Shown here one piece after another: positions 27,976 through 36,580 of a stretch of DNA of 64,000 nt (position 1 is the first letter of the stretch; each line of letters begins with the position of its first letter). Made by a program: the position numbers and the translations under genes. Under the pieces are notes generated by a model. The model saw only the letters and a program-made list of their open reading frames with translations, made no database searches and had not been told where the DNA came from. This DNA comes from Arcicella rosea (GTDB taxonomy: Bacteria; Bacteroidota; Bacteroidia; Cytophagales; Spirosomataceae): contig NZ_JACHKT010000010.1 in NCBI RefSeq assembly GCF_014204325.1, positions 97,106 through 161,105 on the forward strand, read 5' to 3'.

Positions 27976-29772
27976 TTAATAACCCACGGCAGTATCGTCT
28001 GCTCTTACATCGGCTCCGCCTTCGTAAGTGCCATCTGGTAAAACCAAAATACAGTCCATTCTACCAATCGTATTTTTTTGTGAATCTAGTTTATAACCTC
28101 TTTCACGCATTCTGATTAAGGTTTTTTCGGTGAATGCTCCTTCTTCAAAAGTAGTTCTATCGGGCATCCATTGATGATGAAAACGGAGTGCATCAACAGC
28201 CTGTTGCATTGACATTTGATGTTCTGCAACATTTAAAAATACTTGAAAAACAGAAGTAATAATGGTTGAGCCACCCGGAGTACCCAAAATCATCAATAAT
28301 TTACCATCTTTCTCTACAATCGTTGGCGTCATTGAAGAAAGCATTCTTTTATTGGCAGCAATGGCATTGGCTTCGTTTCCGATTAATCCATACACATTAG
28401 GAACACCAGGCTTGATTGAAAAATCATCCATTTCATCATTCATTAAAAACCCTGCTCCGTCCACTACTACTTTACTTCCATACGAACCATTCAAAGTTGT
28501 AGTAATTGATACTGCGTTTCCTTCTTTATCTACAAAAGAGGAATGCGTTGTTTCTGGACTTTCATAACCGATAATATCTCCGCCTTTTACAATTTTACTA
28601 TCTGTAGCTTGAGCGAATTGAAAATCTTGCCAACGTTTCTTTAAGTATTCAGCCTCTAATAATTCTTTCTGAGGTACTTTCACAAAATCTGGGTCGCCCA
28701 ACCATTTAGAACGGTCTGCATACACACGACGCTCCGCTTCAATCATTACTTGGGTTGTTGAATCACTATGCCAGCCCCATTTTTGGAGCGGATAAGGTTC
28801 TACAAATTTCAATAATTGTAAAAGAGCTATTCCTCCGCTTGATGGCGGTGGCATAGAAATTACTTTCAATTTTTTATAATGCCCAATTACCGCATCACGC
28901 CAAACTGCATGATAATTATCTAAATCTTTTTGAGTGATAATCCCTCCTCCTCTTTTCATTTCTGCTAAGAGTAATTTAGCCGTTTCACCTTCATAGAAAC
29001 CTTTTCTTCCTTGCTCTTGAATCAATCGAAGCGTTTTGGCTAAATCTTTCTGAATCAATACTTCACCTTCTTGCCATTTAGCTGTATCGGTTTTCATAAA
29101 GTATGTTTTCGTTGGATTAAATTTCAACAAATCTGCTTTTACATTATTCAATCCTCTGGCTTCTCTGGCTGTTAGTTTTACGCCATTTTCGGCTAAATCA
29201 ATCGCTGGTTGCATTACTTGTTTCCAAGAAAGTTTACCAAAACGTTTATGTGCTTGTTCTAAACCATCAACAGAACCGGGCGTTCCACTGGCTAAATGCC
29301 CCAACCAGCTTGGCTGACCAGCTTTTATATTCTTATTTTCATCTAAATACATATCTCTGCTGGCATTTTCTGGTGCTTTCTCACGATAATCAAGTGTATA
29401 GCTTTTCCCTGTTTTATCACGATAAACCAAGAAACCGCCACCACCGATATTTCCAGCAGCTGGGTGAACTACAGCCAAAGCAAATTGTGTAGCCACGGCG
29501 GCATCAATCGCATTACCTCCTTGTTTTAAAATATCAGCACCTACTTGCGAGGCTACAGGATGTGTAGCTGTTATCATTCCATTTTTACCATAAACAGATG
29601 CTTTTTTGGCAAAAAATGGCGAGGCATTTGGGTCTTCGTTTGTGAATTGATAAAAGCCTTGATTTTCGGCAGGTTTTTGAAGAGCGTTATGCTGCGAGTT
29701 GGGCTGAGTAGTTTTACAAGCAACTAAACCTAAAAAGCATATTGATAAAGTAAGTAAATATTTTGAATTCAT
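27976..29772 (-). CDS. ggt: Gamma-glutamyltransferase, lipoprotein form
   Basis: GGT cleaves the gamma-glutamyl bond of glutathione and related peptides in the periplasm and self-cleaves into two subunits. The 598-residue precursor has a lipoprotein signal ending LVAC (Cys19). The substrate-binding region includes DYREKAPENASRDMY, and the nucleophile Thr408 lies in ESPETTHSSFVD. Further family motifs are NGSYGSKVVVDGAGFLMNDEMDDF and MLSSMTPTIV. The length is normal and both subunits look intact. It stands alone on the minus strand. Confidence 0.95.
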   Translation of the reverse strand: MNSKYLLTLSICFLGLVACKTTQPNSQHNALQKPAENQGFYQFTNEDPNASPFFAKKASVYGKNGMITATHPVASQVGADILKQGGNAIDAAVATQFALAVVHPAAGNIGGGGFLVYRDKTGKSYTLDYREKAPENASRDMYLDENKNIKAGQPSWLGHLASGTPGSVDGLEQAHKRFGKLSWKQVMQPAIDLAENGVKLTAREARGLNNVKADLLKFNPTKTYFMKTDTAKWQEGEVLIQKDLAKTLRLIQEQGRKGFYEGETAKLLLAEMKRGGGIITQKDLDNYHAVWRDAVIGHYKKLKVISMPPPSSGGIALLQLLKFVEPYPLQKWGWHSDSTTQVMIEAERRVYADRSKWLGDPDFVKVPQKELLEAEYLKKRWQDFQFAQATDSKIVKGGDIIGYESPETTHSSFVDKEGNAVSITTTLNGSYGSKVVVDGAGFLMNDEMDDFSIKPGVPNVYGLIGNEANAIAANKRMLSSMTPTIVEKDGKLLMILGTPGGSTIITSVFQVFLNVAEHQMSMQQAVDALRFHHQWMPDRTTFEEGAFTEKTLIRMRERGYKLDSQKNTIGRMDCILVLPDGTYEGGADVRADDTAVGY

Positions 29773-30032
29773 ATTTGTTGATTTTTTATTCTCAATTTAC
29801 AGAATTCAAGGAATTTAAGCAATTAAAATATCAGAATGCTGAGAGACAAGACCTTTTTTAAACTTGCTTATTCCTAACAATACACCATAATTTTCAATCA
29901 AAATATCAAAGTTATTTGCTGATGTATCACTTTGTTGTGGTGCTATTTGCTCAAACAATAATAGCTTTTGCAATATTGTTTACTGGCATGAAAATTTGCT
30001 ATTTAGTTTATTCGATTTTTACACAACTTCCG

Positions 30033-31697
30033 ATGAAACTAACCTCAAATAGCTATTTCAAAAAAGTCCTAATCATTAGCCTTTATGGTGTGATTGGTCT
30101 TTTGGTTTTACTAACAATTATCGGATTATGGGGATTAAAACCGCTATTATCAAAACGAATTCAATATGCTGTTTTGACAGCTACCAACAATTTATATTAT
30201 CTCGATTTCAAAAATCTTCAGTATGATTTCACAACTGGTGAAGCTAAATTATCAGGAGTAACTTGTCGGGCTGACTCAACCTTGTACAATCAACTGAGAA
30301 GTAAAAAACAGATGCCTGATAATATTTATCAAGCCCAAATAAAAGAAATCCATCTGAAAGGAGTAAAACCTTGGAAAATCATTTTCTCTTCAAAACTAAA
30401 CCTTGAATCTATCAGTATCAAAGAGCCAATTATACAGATTAATCATCAGAAACAGGTTTATAATTCATTTAAAACAGTTACGCCTTTTTATGTGATTCTT
30501 TCAAAATTCATTAAATCATTTTCAGTTGAAAAAGTAAGTTTAGACAATATCAACTTTACTTATATCGACCGCTCTAAACCTGAAATCCCTCGAACCAGTA
30601 AAGTAGAACATTTATTCGTTGAACTCTCTGATTTACAAATAGATTCGGTATCTCATAATGATAAGAGTCGCTTTTACTACATGAAAGAATGTATTTTCAA
30701 GTTAGAAAAACTGGAAATACTCACTGAAGATTCATTGAATAAATTTAAAATCAGTGAATTACTTTTCTCTACAAAATCACGCTTATTATCAATTCAACAT
30801 CTGGAATTTGACCCACTTTTTAAACCAATAGCTTACGGTAACAAAACTCATGGCGACGATAGAATCAAAATTATTTGTCAGGATATAAAGCTGGACTCAA
30901 TTGATTTACTCAAACTTTTTGAAGAAAAAAAGATTTATGCCAGTAACCTTTTTATAAATCAAGGGAAGATTAATGTGTTCACCGATACTCGTATTTTTAA
31001 AGTACCTCCAAAGGCAAAGTATCGTCCTTTTCCCCATGAAGCTTTTAGGAAATGGCAACTTAAATTTATGATTGATACCATCAAATTGAGTCATTTTAAA
31101 ATAACTTATTCAGAATATAATCCAGAAACCAGATTAGTTGGCAATGTAATATTTGCCCAAACGAATGGTAAAGTATTCAACTTCACGAATGATTCTATTC
31201 CATTACTAAAAAATCCGCTTTGCTTGGTTTTTCTACAAGGTAAACTAATGGACAAAGCAAAAGTAAATATCAACTTTAACTTTAATGTAGCAGCATCCAA
31301 AGGAGATTTTAGTTGTAACGGTAAAGTAATAAATATGGCAATAGCCAATGTAAATCAAGTAACTGAAGCTTTGGTGATGGCAAAAGCACAACAAGGTTTC
31401 ATTTCGTATTTTGCGTTTGAGATGAAAGGTAATAAATTTGGATTAACAGGTTCGACAACGATGTTGTATCAAGATTTGAATGTAATGATTTATAAGTTTC
31501 CACCGAAGAAAGGTATCTTCAAAAAACGCAAATTACTTTCTTTTATCGCCAATACTTTTGTCATCAAAGAAAGTAATCCTATCAGAAAAAAGCCTGCAAG
31601 AATTGCTACTATCAATTATAGAAGACTACCGAATAAACCTTTTTTTTATACGCTTTGGAAAGGTTTACTGGAAGGAATTAAAGGTTCGGTGATTTAG
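30033..31697 (+). CDS. AsmA-like membrane-anchored protein of unknown function
   Basis: A 554-residue protein with one N-terminal transmembrane helix (about residues 11-33) preceded by lysines, then a long region without other helices made of predicted strands (LDFKNLQYDFTTGEAKLSGV, SVEKVSLDNINFTYID). This architecture resembles AsmA/DUF748-type envelope proteins that bridge membranes, but no diagnostic motif is certain. A longer frame from ATG 29916 would add 39 residues with another hydrophobic stretch. The later ATG gives a simpler topology, and the choice is not secure. Confidence 0.65.
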   Translation: MKLTSNSYFKKVLIISLYGVIGLLVLLTIIGLWGLKPLLSKRIQYAVLTATNNLYYLDFKNLQYDFTTGEAKLSGVTCRADSTLYNQLRSKKQMPDNIYQAQIKEIHLKGVKPWKIIFSSKLNLESISIKEPIIQINHQKQVYNSFKTVTPFYVILSKFIKSFSVEKVSLDNINFTYIDRSKPEIPRTSKVEHLFVELSDLQIDSVSHNDKSRFYYMKECIFKLEKLEILTEDSLNKFKISELLFSTKSRLLSIQHLEFDPLFKPIAYGNKTHGDDRIKIICQDIKLDSIDLLKLFEEKKIYASNLFINQGKINVFTDTRIFKVPPKAKYRPFPHEAFRKWQLKFMIDTIKLSHFKITYSEYNPETRLVGNVIFAQTNGKVFNFTNDSIPLLKNPLCLVFLQGKLMDKAKVNINFNFNVAASKGDFSCNGKVINMAIANVNQVTEALVMAKAQQGFISYFAFEMKGNKFGLTGSTTMLYQDLNVMIYKFPPKKGIFKKRKLLSFIANTFVIKESNPIRKKPARIATINYRRLPNKPFFYTLWKGLLEGIKGSVI

Positions 31698-31748
31698 GTT
31701 TGGGTTTGTTCACAAAAACAATTAAGAAGTTCGTATGTGTAGTTTTTG

Positions 31749-31756
31749 TATCTTTG
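31749..31756 (+). promoter_or_regulatory. Possible -7 element for the antitoxin-like gene
   Basis: TATCTTTG at 31749-31756 exactly fits the Bacteroidota -7 consensus TAnnTTTG and would place the transcript start about 35 nt before the ATG at 31799. No convincing TTG lies 19-20 bp upstream. Confidence 0.35.
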
Positions 31757-31798
31757 ATTTATTAAAATATGTTTTATTTACAAACCTTTTGAGATAAA

Positions 31799-32011
31799 AT
31801 GATGACAGTAAACCAAAAACCATTCTCTAATATTCAAATGGAATTATTGAATTTATATGCCATGGATATAGAGGAAGCAGACTTATTAAAGATAAAAAAC
31901 TATTTAGCTCAGTTTTTTATGCAAAAAGCTATTGACGAAGCTGACAAAGTTTGGGAAGAAAATACTTACTCTGACGAATTAATGGACAAATGGCTTAATG
32001 AAGATAAATAA
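31799..32011 (+). CDS. Small antitoxin-like protein, apparently orphan
   Basis: A 70-residue acidic helical protein with IQMELLNLYAMDIEEADLLK and, near the end, ADKVWEENTYSDELMDKWL. The arrangement of a short helical N-terminus, a conserved AxxxxDKVWEE segment and a final DxWLN resembles small proteins I recall being encoded upstream of PIN-domain toxins in Bacteroidota and cyanobacteria. The stop overlaps a following ATG (TAATG), as in coupled toxin-antitoxin pairs, but that second frame has only 11 codons. A tandem ATGATG leaves 31802 as an alternative start. The antitoxin role is inference. Confidence 0.6.
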   Translation: MMTVNQKPFSNIQMELLNLYAMDIEEADLLKIKNYLAQFFMQKAIDEADKVWEENTYSDELMDKWLNEDK

Positions 32012-32046
32012 TGAAATTAGTAAACTATTATATATTTAAAGATTAA
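32011..32046 (+). other. 11-codon frame coupled to the antitoxin-like gene, possible toxin remnant
   Basis: ATG at 32011 overlaps the preceding stop by one base (TAATG). The frame reads MKLVNYYIFKD and stops at 32046. A full toxin would be expected here. Nothing recognisable continues in any frame before the terminator at 32072. It may be a remnant or chance. Confidence 0.35.
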
Positions 32047-32071
32047 TAAACATGAGTCTTAACGAATTTAA

Positions 32072-32121
32072 AATCATAAAAAAGCGGTTGAAAAACTAAT
32101 TTCAACCGCTTTTTTATGATT
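32072..32121. terminator. Strong bidirectional terminator
   Basis: A perfect 22-bp stem (32072-32093 with 32100-32121) has a 6-nt loop. The stem contains A6 and T6 runs, so it can work on both strands. It follows the antitoxin-like gene. Confidence 0.9.
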
Positions 32122-32130
32122 GATGAGTAA

Positions 32131-32248
32131 TGAATTCCTACTGTTTGAGCGGAGCGAGGCGGTTCGCCGCTGCGATTAGGAATTCTTGATTTTCTTTTGC
32201 GACCGACGCTTTTGTTACTTTTCTTTTATCAAGAAAAGAAAAGTAAGG
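32131..32248 (+). repeat. Dispersed palindromic repeat, copy A
   Basis: This copy runs from gaattccta through ttgattttcttttg to aagaaaagtaagg. It shares a long core with 52418-52505 in opposite orientation. The stem TTACTTTTCTTT (32216-32227) pairs with AAAGAAAAGTAA (32235-32246). It carries extra GC-rich blocks (gcggttcgccgc, gcgaccgacgc) missing from copy B. Confidence 0.85.
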
Positions 32249-32346
32249 ACGAGAATAAATCAAAAAAATATTGAAACCTTATAAAAATTGCCCTTTCAAA
32301 AGAAAAATCGGGATAACTCATGTTTGGACAATTATCAATAGAGACC

Positions 32347-34521
32347 TTATCTTCCTCCCGGAGGGCAATATTGTTTTAAATAATTAGTAAACAAAGTATT
32401 CAAATGGGCACGAGTACCTTCGCCTTCATAAATTCCATGCGAACGGTTTGGATATGCCATGAACTGAAATTGTTTGTTATACTTAATTAATTCATTAACC
32501 AATTGTTCTGCATTTTGATAGTGAACGTTATCATCTCCTGTTCCGTGGATATACAATAAATTTCCTTTCAAGTTTTTAGCATGAGTAATCGGCGAGCCAT
32601 TGACAAAATCTTCACGGTTTTCTTGTGGAATGCCCATGTATCTTTCTTGATAAATATTATCATACGAAAGTTGATTCGCTACTGCTGCTACTGCAATACC
32701 TGTTTGATAAATTTCTGGATATTGGAAAAGTAAATTCAAAGTAGTTGAACCTCCACCACTCCAACCATGAACCGCTACTCTTGTTGGGTCGATATATTTA
32801 TTTTTCAATAATTCTTTGGCAGCCATCGCTTGGTCACGGATATTGATTTGACCAATTTTACGATAAATCGCTTTTCTCCACTCACGTCCTTTTGGTGAAG
32901 GCGTTCCACGTCCATCAATCGAAACATAGATATAACCATCTTTCGCCATATCGCCACTATACAAACCATTTGAACCTGCCGAATAAGTATCTTTCACCGT
33001 TGCAGAAGCTGGTTCTGTATAAACCATAAATACAATTGGATACTTTTTAGTAGAATCAAAATCATAAGGTTTTACCATCCAAGCATCTACTGTGATGTTA
33101 TCTTCCGTCTTGATTTTCAAAAACTCTACTTTATTTTTTCTTGGTTTTTGTTTAGCAATTTTCGCATCAATACTCTCAGCTTCGTTCAATGGTTTATGTT
33201 CTGGCAAAGAAATCATTTCACTTACTGGACTAACTGTTGAACTTGTAAAACGATGTTGAGCAAATTTCCCTGTTGGTGAAATATTATAACTATGCGTTCC
33301 TGCTTGGTTCAAAGGTGATACTCTTTCAGCTTTACCTTTTCCGTCTAAAGTTGTTTTGTATAAATACTGTTGCGTAGCATTTTCTGGCGAAGCCGTGAAG
33401 TAAATAACATTAGCTGTTTCATCGAAAGCCAATAAATTAATCACATCATAGTCGCCTACAGTAATCAACTTTTCTTTACCATCTTTTCCAACAATGTATA
33501 AATGGTTCCAACCATCTTTTTCTGATTGCCAGATAAAATCTTTACCATTTTTCAACCAATCCCAACCTACAGATTCACCGCCACGATTATTTACATTTAC
33601 CCAAGCTTTGTCAGATTCACTATAAAATGTTTTTGCTTCTCCTGTTTTAATGTTACAAAGCATCAATTTTGTTTCATTTTGCTTTCTTGGTAATTGTTGA
33701 ATAATGATTTCAGATGAATTACCAGCCCATTCCATTTTAGGAATATAATTGTTGGTAGATTCGCCTGGTACTTTCATCCAAGTTGTTTTGGCTGTTGCAA
33801 TATCAACTACTCCTACTTTACAAGCCGAAGGCTTCTCTCCTACTTTTGGATATTCTACAGGAATGATTTGCGAATAAGTAGAATCTGTAGTGTTCAACAT
33901 AAAATAATCACGAATGGTATTGGCATCAATTTGCCAATAAGCAACTGATTTACTATCTGGACTCCAACGGAAACCGTCTCTACAATCAAATTCTTCTTCA
34001 TAAACCCAGTCGAAAGTACCGTTGATTAACTTCGTTGTTCCGTCTTTGGTCAAAGCTTTTATTTTGTTGGTAGCAAGGTCTTCTACATAAATATTATGTT
34101 TTGAAACATACGCTACTTTTGAACCATCTGGCGAGAATTTCGCAAACATCAATGATGATTCTGGCATTGTTTTACCCAACTGTTTGAATTCTTTGGTAGC
34201 CAAATTAAGCACCCAATAATCACCACGAGTATCTTGTCGCCATACTCTTTTGCTGTTGGTGTAAATCAATACTTTTTTTGCATCTTCCGAAAAAGTATAA
34301 CTTCTGATGGGTAAAGCTTGTGTTTGTCCTTTAGGAATCAATAAATCAGCAGTAACAATAGTAGTTTTTTGTAAAGAGGGAAGACTTACTCTTGAGATTT
34401 GGCTACCTTCCAAAAGCGTGTAAGAAGTACCGTCGGTATCCCAATTAATGCCTTGTGCGAACAATCCTGCTGGAATAAGTATCAGGATGAGCAATAGTTT
34501 AGTAAAGTGTTTTTTGTTCAT
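32347..34521 (-). CDS. S9 family dipeptidyl peptidase IV-type serine peptidase
   Basis: A 724-residue exported peptidase that likely releases X-Pro dipeptides in the periplasm or on the surface. The signal peptide is MNKKHFTKLLLILILIPAGLFAQ. The N-terminal beta-propeller of DPP-IV type (about 40-440) includes the DWVYEEEF motif with the Glu pair that binds the substrate N-terminus. The hydrolase domain has nucleophile Ser in VHGWSGGGST, Asp in HGTGDDNVHYQNAEQL and His in PNRSHGIYEG. A longer frame from 34563 adds 14 residues before the signal peptide and is rejected. Confidence 0.94.
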   Translation of the reverse strand: MNKKHFTKLLLILILIPAGLFAQGINWDTDGTSYTLLEGSQISRVSLPSLQKTTIVTADLLIPKGQTQALPIRSYTFSEDAKKVLIYTNSKRVWRQDTRGDYWVLNLATKEFKQLGKTMPESSLMFAKFSPDGSKVAYVSKHNIYVEDLATNKIKALTKDGTTKLINGTFDWVYEEEFDCRDGFRWSPDSKSVAYWQIDANTIRDYFMLNTTDSTYSQIIPVEYPKVGEKPSACKVGVVDIATAKTTWMKVPGESTNNYIPKMEWAGNSSEIIIQQLPRKQNETKLMLCNIKTGEAKTFYSESDKAWVNVNNRGGESVGWDWLKNGKDFIWQSEKDGWNHLYIVGKDGKEKLITVGDYDVINLLAFDETANVIYFTASPENATQQYLYKTTLDGKGKAERVSPLNQAGTHSYNISPTGKFAQHRFTSSTVSPVSEMISLPEHKPLNEAESIDAKIAKQKPRKNKVEFLKIKTEDNITVDAWMVKPYDFDSTKKYPIVFMVYTEPASATVKDTYSAGSNGLYSGDMAKDGYIYVSIDGRGTPSPKGREWRKAIYRKIGQINIRDQAMAAKELLKNKYIDPTRVAVHGWSGGGSTTLNLLFQYPEIYQTGIAVAAVANQLSYDNIYQERYMGIPQENREDFVNGSPITHAKNLKGNLLYIHGTGDDNVHYQNAEQLVNELIKYNKQFQFMAYPNRSHGIYEGEGTRAHLNTLFTNYLKQYCPPGGR

Positions 34522-34670
34522 GATTTGTGATTGATGAATGAAAGACGAAAATAAGAAAAACATTTTGCTTATGGTGAGAATTGCTGAATCATTTTACTTA
34601 GTGGTGTTTTTAATCTCATTATTTATACTTTTAAAGTACTATGGTTTAGATTTATCTTCAAAACGGAAGT

Positions 34671-34733
34671 TGTAGCGGTAAACCCTTGCGGTTACCGCTC
34701 TTAAAACGGCAACCGCAAGGGTTTGCCGCTACA
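34671..34733. repeat. 27-bp arm hairpin repeat
   Basis: Arms 34671-34697 and 34707-34733 pair over 27 positions with two differences, around a 9-nt loop. The arms are GC-rich (core aacccttgcggtt) against AT-rich surroundings. It lies between the start of the DPP-IV gene and the end of the pseudouridine synthase gene, and lacks a good T-run. It probably belongs to a dispersed palindromic family, but only one copy is in this window. Confidence 0.85.
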
Positions 34734-34786
34734 AAAAATATTAACATAAGAAATTTGAACACTATTAAATCCTTTATGAATCTAAT

Positions 34787-35464
34787 TCATAATTCATAAC
34801 TCCTATCTAACATTCTATATTCATTAGGACGTAAATCTCCTAAAGTAACATTTCCAATTCTGATTCTGATAAGTTCTAGTACTTCATAATGCAATTGGTA
34901 ACACATCCTTCTGATTTGTCGATTCAAGCCTTGTACCAAAATAATTTTAAAGGTAAAATCACTGATTTTTTCAACCTGACAAGGCAAAGTAGTTTTACCC
35001 ATGATTTTAATGCCACCAGACATTCTGTCGATAAATTCTTCATCAATTACTTTATCGACTGTCACCAAATACTCTTTTTCGGTTTGATGTTCTTTACGAA
35101 GGGTTTTATCAAAAAGGCGACCGTCATTAGTCAATAATAATAATCCTTCTGATTCTTTGTCTAATCTGCCCACGGGGAAAATATCTTCAAAAGGTAAAAG
35201 AGCTTTTAAGTTATCTGGAATATCTGTATTGAGTGTTGTTTCGATGCCACGAGCTTTGTAGAAAGCCAAATAAATCATCTTTTTCCCTTCTTTAATGATT
35301 GAATGGTTGTAGATTACTTCATCTTCCATTTCAATAATGATATTCTCATTGACCACCACACCATTAACCATCATCTCTCCTGATTGAATCAGCGATAAAG
35401 CCATTTTATTAGAAATTTGGAGCCGTTTAACGAGTAGATATTGAAGACGATTTCTGAAAGTCAT
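34787..35464 (-). CDS. RsuA/RluF-type rRNA pseudouridine synthase
   Basis: A 225-residue enzyme that isomerises a uridine in rRNA. The N-terminal S4 RNA-binding domain (about residues 5-50: RLQISNKMALSLIQSGEMMVNG) precedes the catalytic domain. The active-site Asp102 is in FPVGRLDKESEGLLLLTNDG, and the C-terminal motif QGLNRQIRRMCYQL is intact. The last motif, with MCYQL and GNVTLGDL, favours the RluF group (23S rRNA), but the exact site is inference. Confidence 0.88.
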   Translation of the reverse strand: MTFRNRLQYLLVKRLQISNKMALSLIQSGEMMVNGVVVNENIIIEMEDEVIYNHSIIKEGKKMIYLAFYKARGIETTLNTDIPDNLKALLPFEDIFPVGRLDKESEGLLLLTNDGRLFDKTLRKEHQTEKEYLVTVDKVIDEEFIDRMSGGIKIMGKTTLPCQVEKISDFTFKIILVQGLNRQIRRMCYQLHYEVLELIRIRIGNVTLGDLRPNEYRMLDRSYEL

Positions 35465-35602
35465 TGGGGAATTAATATTTTGTTTGCAAGATACGGGAGT
35501 TTTTTTAATGTGACATGTAAGAGGTTTTTATAAAGTAGCATTTAAAGTTGAGTATATTTACTGAATAATGAGCATTATGCTTTTTAATAAAATACCATAA
35601 AA

Positions 35603-36028
35603 ATGAATAAAACAGGACCAATAATAGTAATTGAGGACGATAGCGACGATCAAGAAATTTTAGATGAAATTTTTAAAGAACTTGATTTCAAAAATGAAAT
35701 TATCTATTTCAAAGAAGGAGAAAAAGCACTTGATTATTTGACTAAAACTGCTTTAGAGCCATTCCTTATTCTTTCAGATATTAATATGCCCAAATTAAAC
35801 GGCATAGAATTAAGAGAAAAAATTAATACAAATGAAGATTTAAGAATAAAATGTATCCCTTACTTATTCTTTACAACAAGTGGGGAACAAAAGCACGTTG
35901 TTGATGCGTATTCAAAGTCGGTTCAAGGCTTTTTTGTTAAGCCGAATACTTTTGAAAAGCTAAAACGCACGATAAAAATAATTGTAGAATATTGGTTAGA
36001 ATGCGAATCACCGAATTACATTAAATAA
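35603..36028 (+). CDS. Single-domain response regulator (CheY/Rcp1-like)
   Basis: A 141-residue stand-alone receiver. The acidic cluster VIEDDSDDQEIL (residues 9-20), the phospho-acceptor Asp59 in ILSDINMPKLNG, Thr in FFTTSGE and Lys in FFVKPNTFEKL are all present. There is no output domain. No kinase is adjacent: the nearest are at 25938 and 40936. It may be a phosphorelay intermediate. The 42-bp tandem array begins right after the stop. Confidence 0.92.
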   Translation: MNKTGPIIVIEDDSDDQEILDEIFKELDFKNEIIYFKEGEKALDYLTKTALEPFLILSDINMPKLNGIELREKINTNEDLRIKCIPYLFFTTSGEQKHVVDAYSKSVQGFFVKPNTFEKLKRTIKIIVEYWLECESPNYIK

Positions 36029-36050
36029 TTACCTTTTTTAGGAAGTAAAA

Positions 36051-36315
36051 ACCCTTGAAAAATTATTTTGTAAGGTAGAAATATATATTTTAACCCTTGA
36101 AAAAGTATTTTGTAGGGTAGAAAAATATATTTTCACCCTTGAAAAAATATTTTGTAGGGTAGAAAAATATATTTTCACCCTTGAAAAAGTATTTTGTAGG
36201 GTAGAAAAATATATTTTCACCCCTGAAAAAGTATTTTGTAGGGTAGAAAAATATATTTTCACCCTTGAAAAAGTATTTTGTAGGGTAGAAAAATATATTT
36301 TCACCCTTGAAAAAA
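36051..36315. repeat. 42-bp tandem repeat array, six full units plus a partial
   Basis: Units begin at 36051, 36093, 36135, 36177, 36219 and 36261, exactly 42 bp apart, and a partial unit starts at 36303. Each unit runs acccttgaaaaagtatttt then gtagggtagaaaaatatat then tttc. It carries two dyads: ACCCT/AGGGT and GAAAA-ATATA-TTTTC. The first unit is the most diverged. Because 42 is a multiple of three, the minus strand has a repetitive 101-codon frame that I regard as spurious. No other gene is visible between 36029 and 36580. Confidence 0.95.
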
Positions 36316-36580
36316 TGCTCCTATTGCTTATCCCTTCACGCAAAACTCAAATGAAGATGGTGCATTGCACTATCCAAAAAGCCTTCTCAGTTGATTAAAA
36401 TAGAGGGAATCGTGATTATTAATGGTTTAAAAAAACAGTAAGTTGTATTGACTTATTAGCTAATGATAATTAGTTGATTATGAAGCAATTCAGGTAAAAC
36501 TTTGGTTTTTATAGTCTATTTTTTTTATTTTTAAGGAAAAACGTAAATACACATACATTTTGAGAAACATTCAATTATCA

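Noticed and set aside
36038..36343. A 101-codon minus-strand gene of 14-residue repeats
   Set aside because: The frame exists only because the 42-bp repeat period is a multiple of three. It has no conserved start context, and the other frames of the repeat are equally repetitive.
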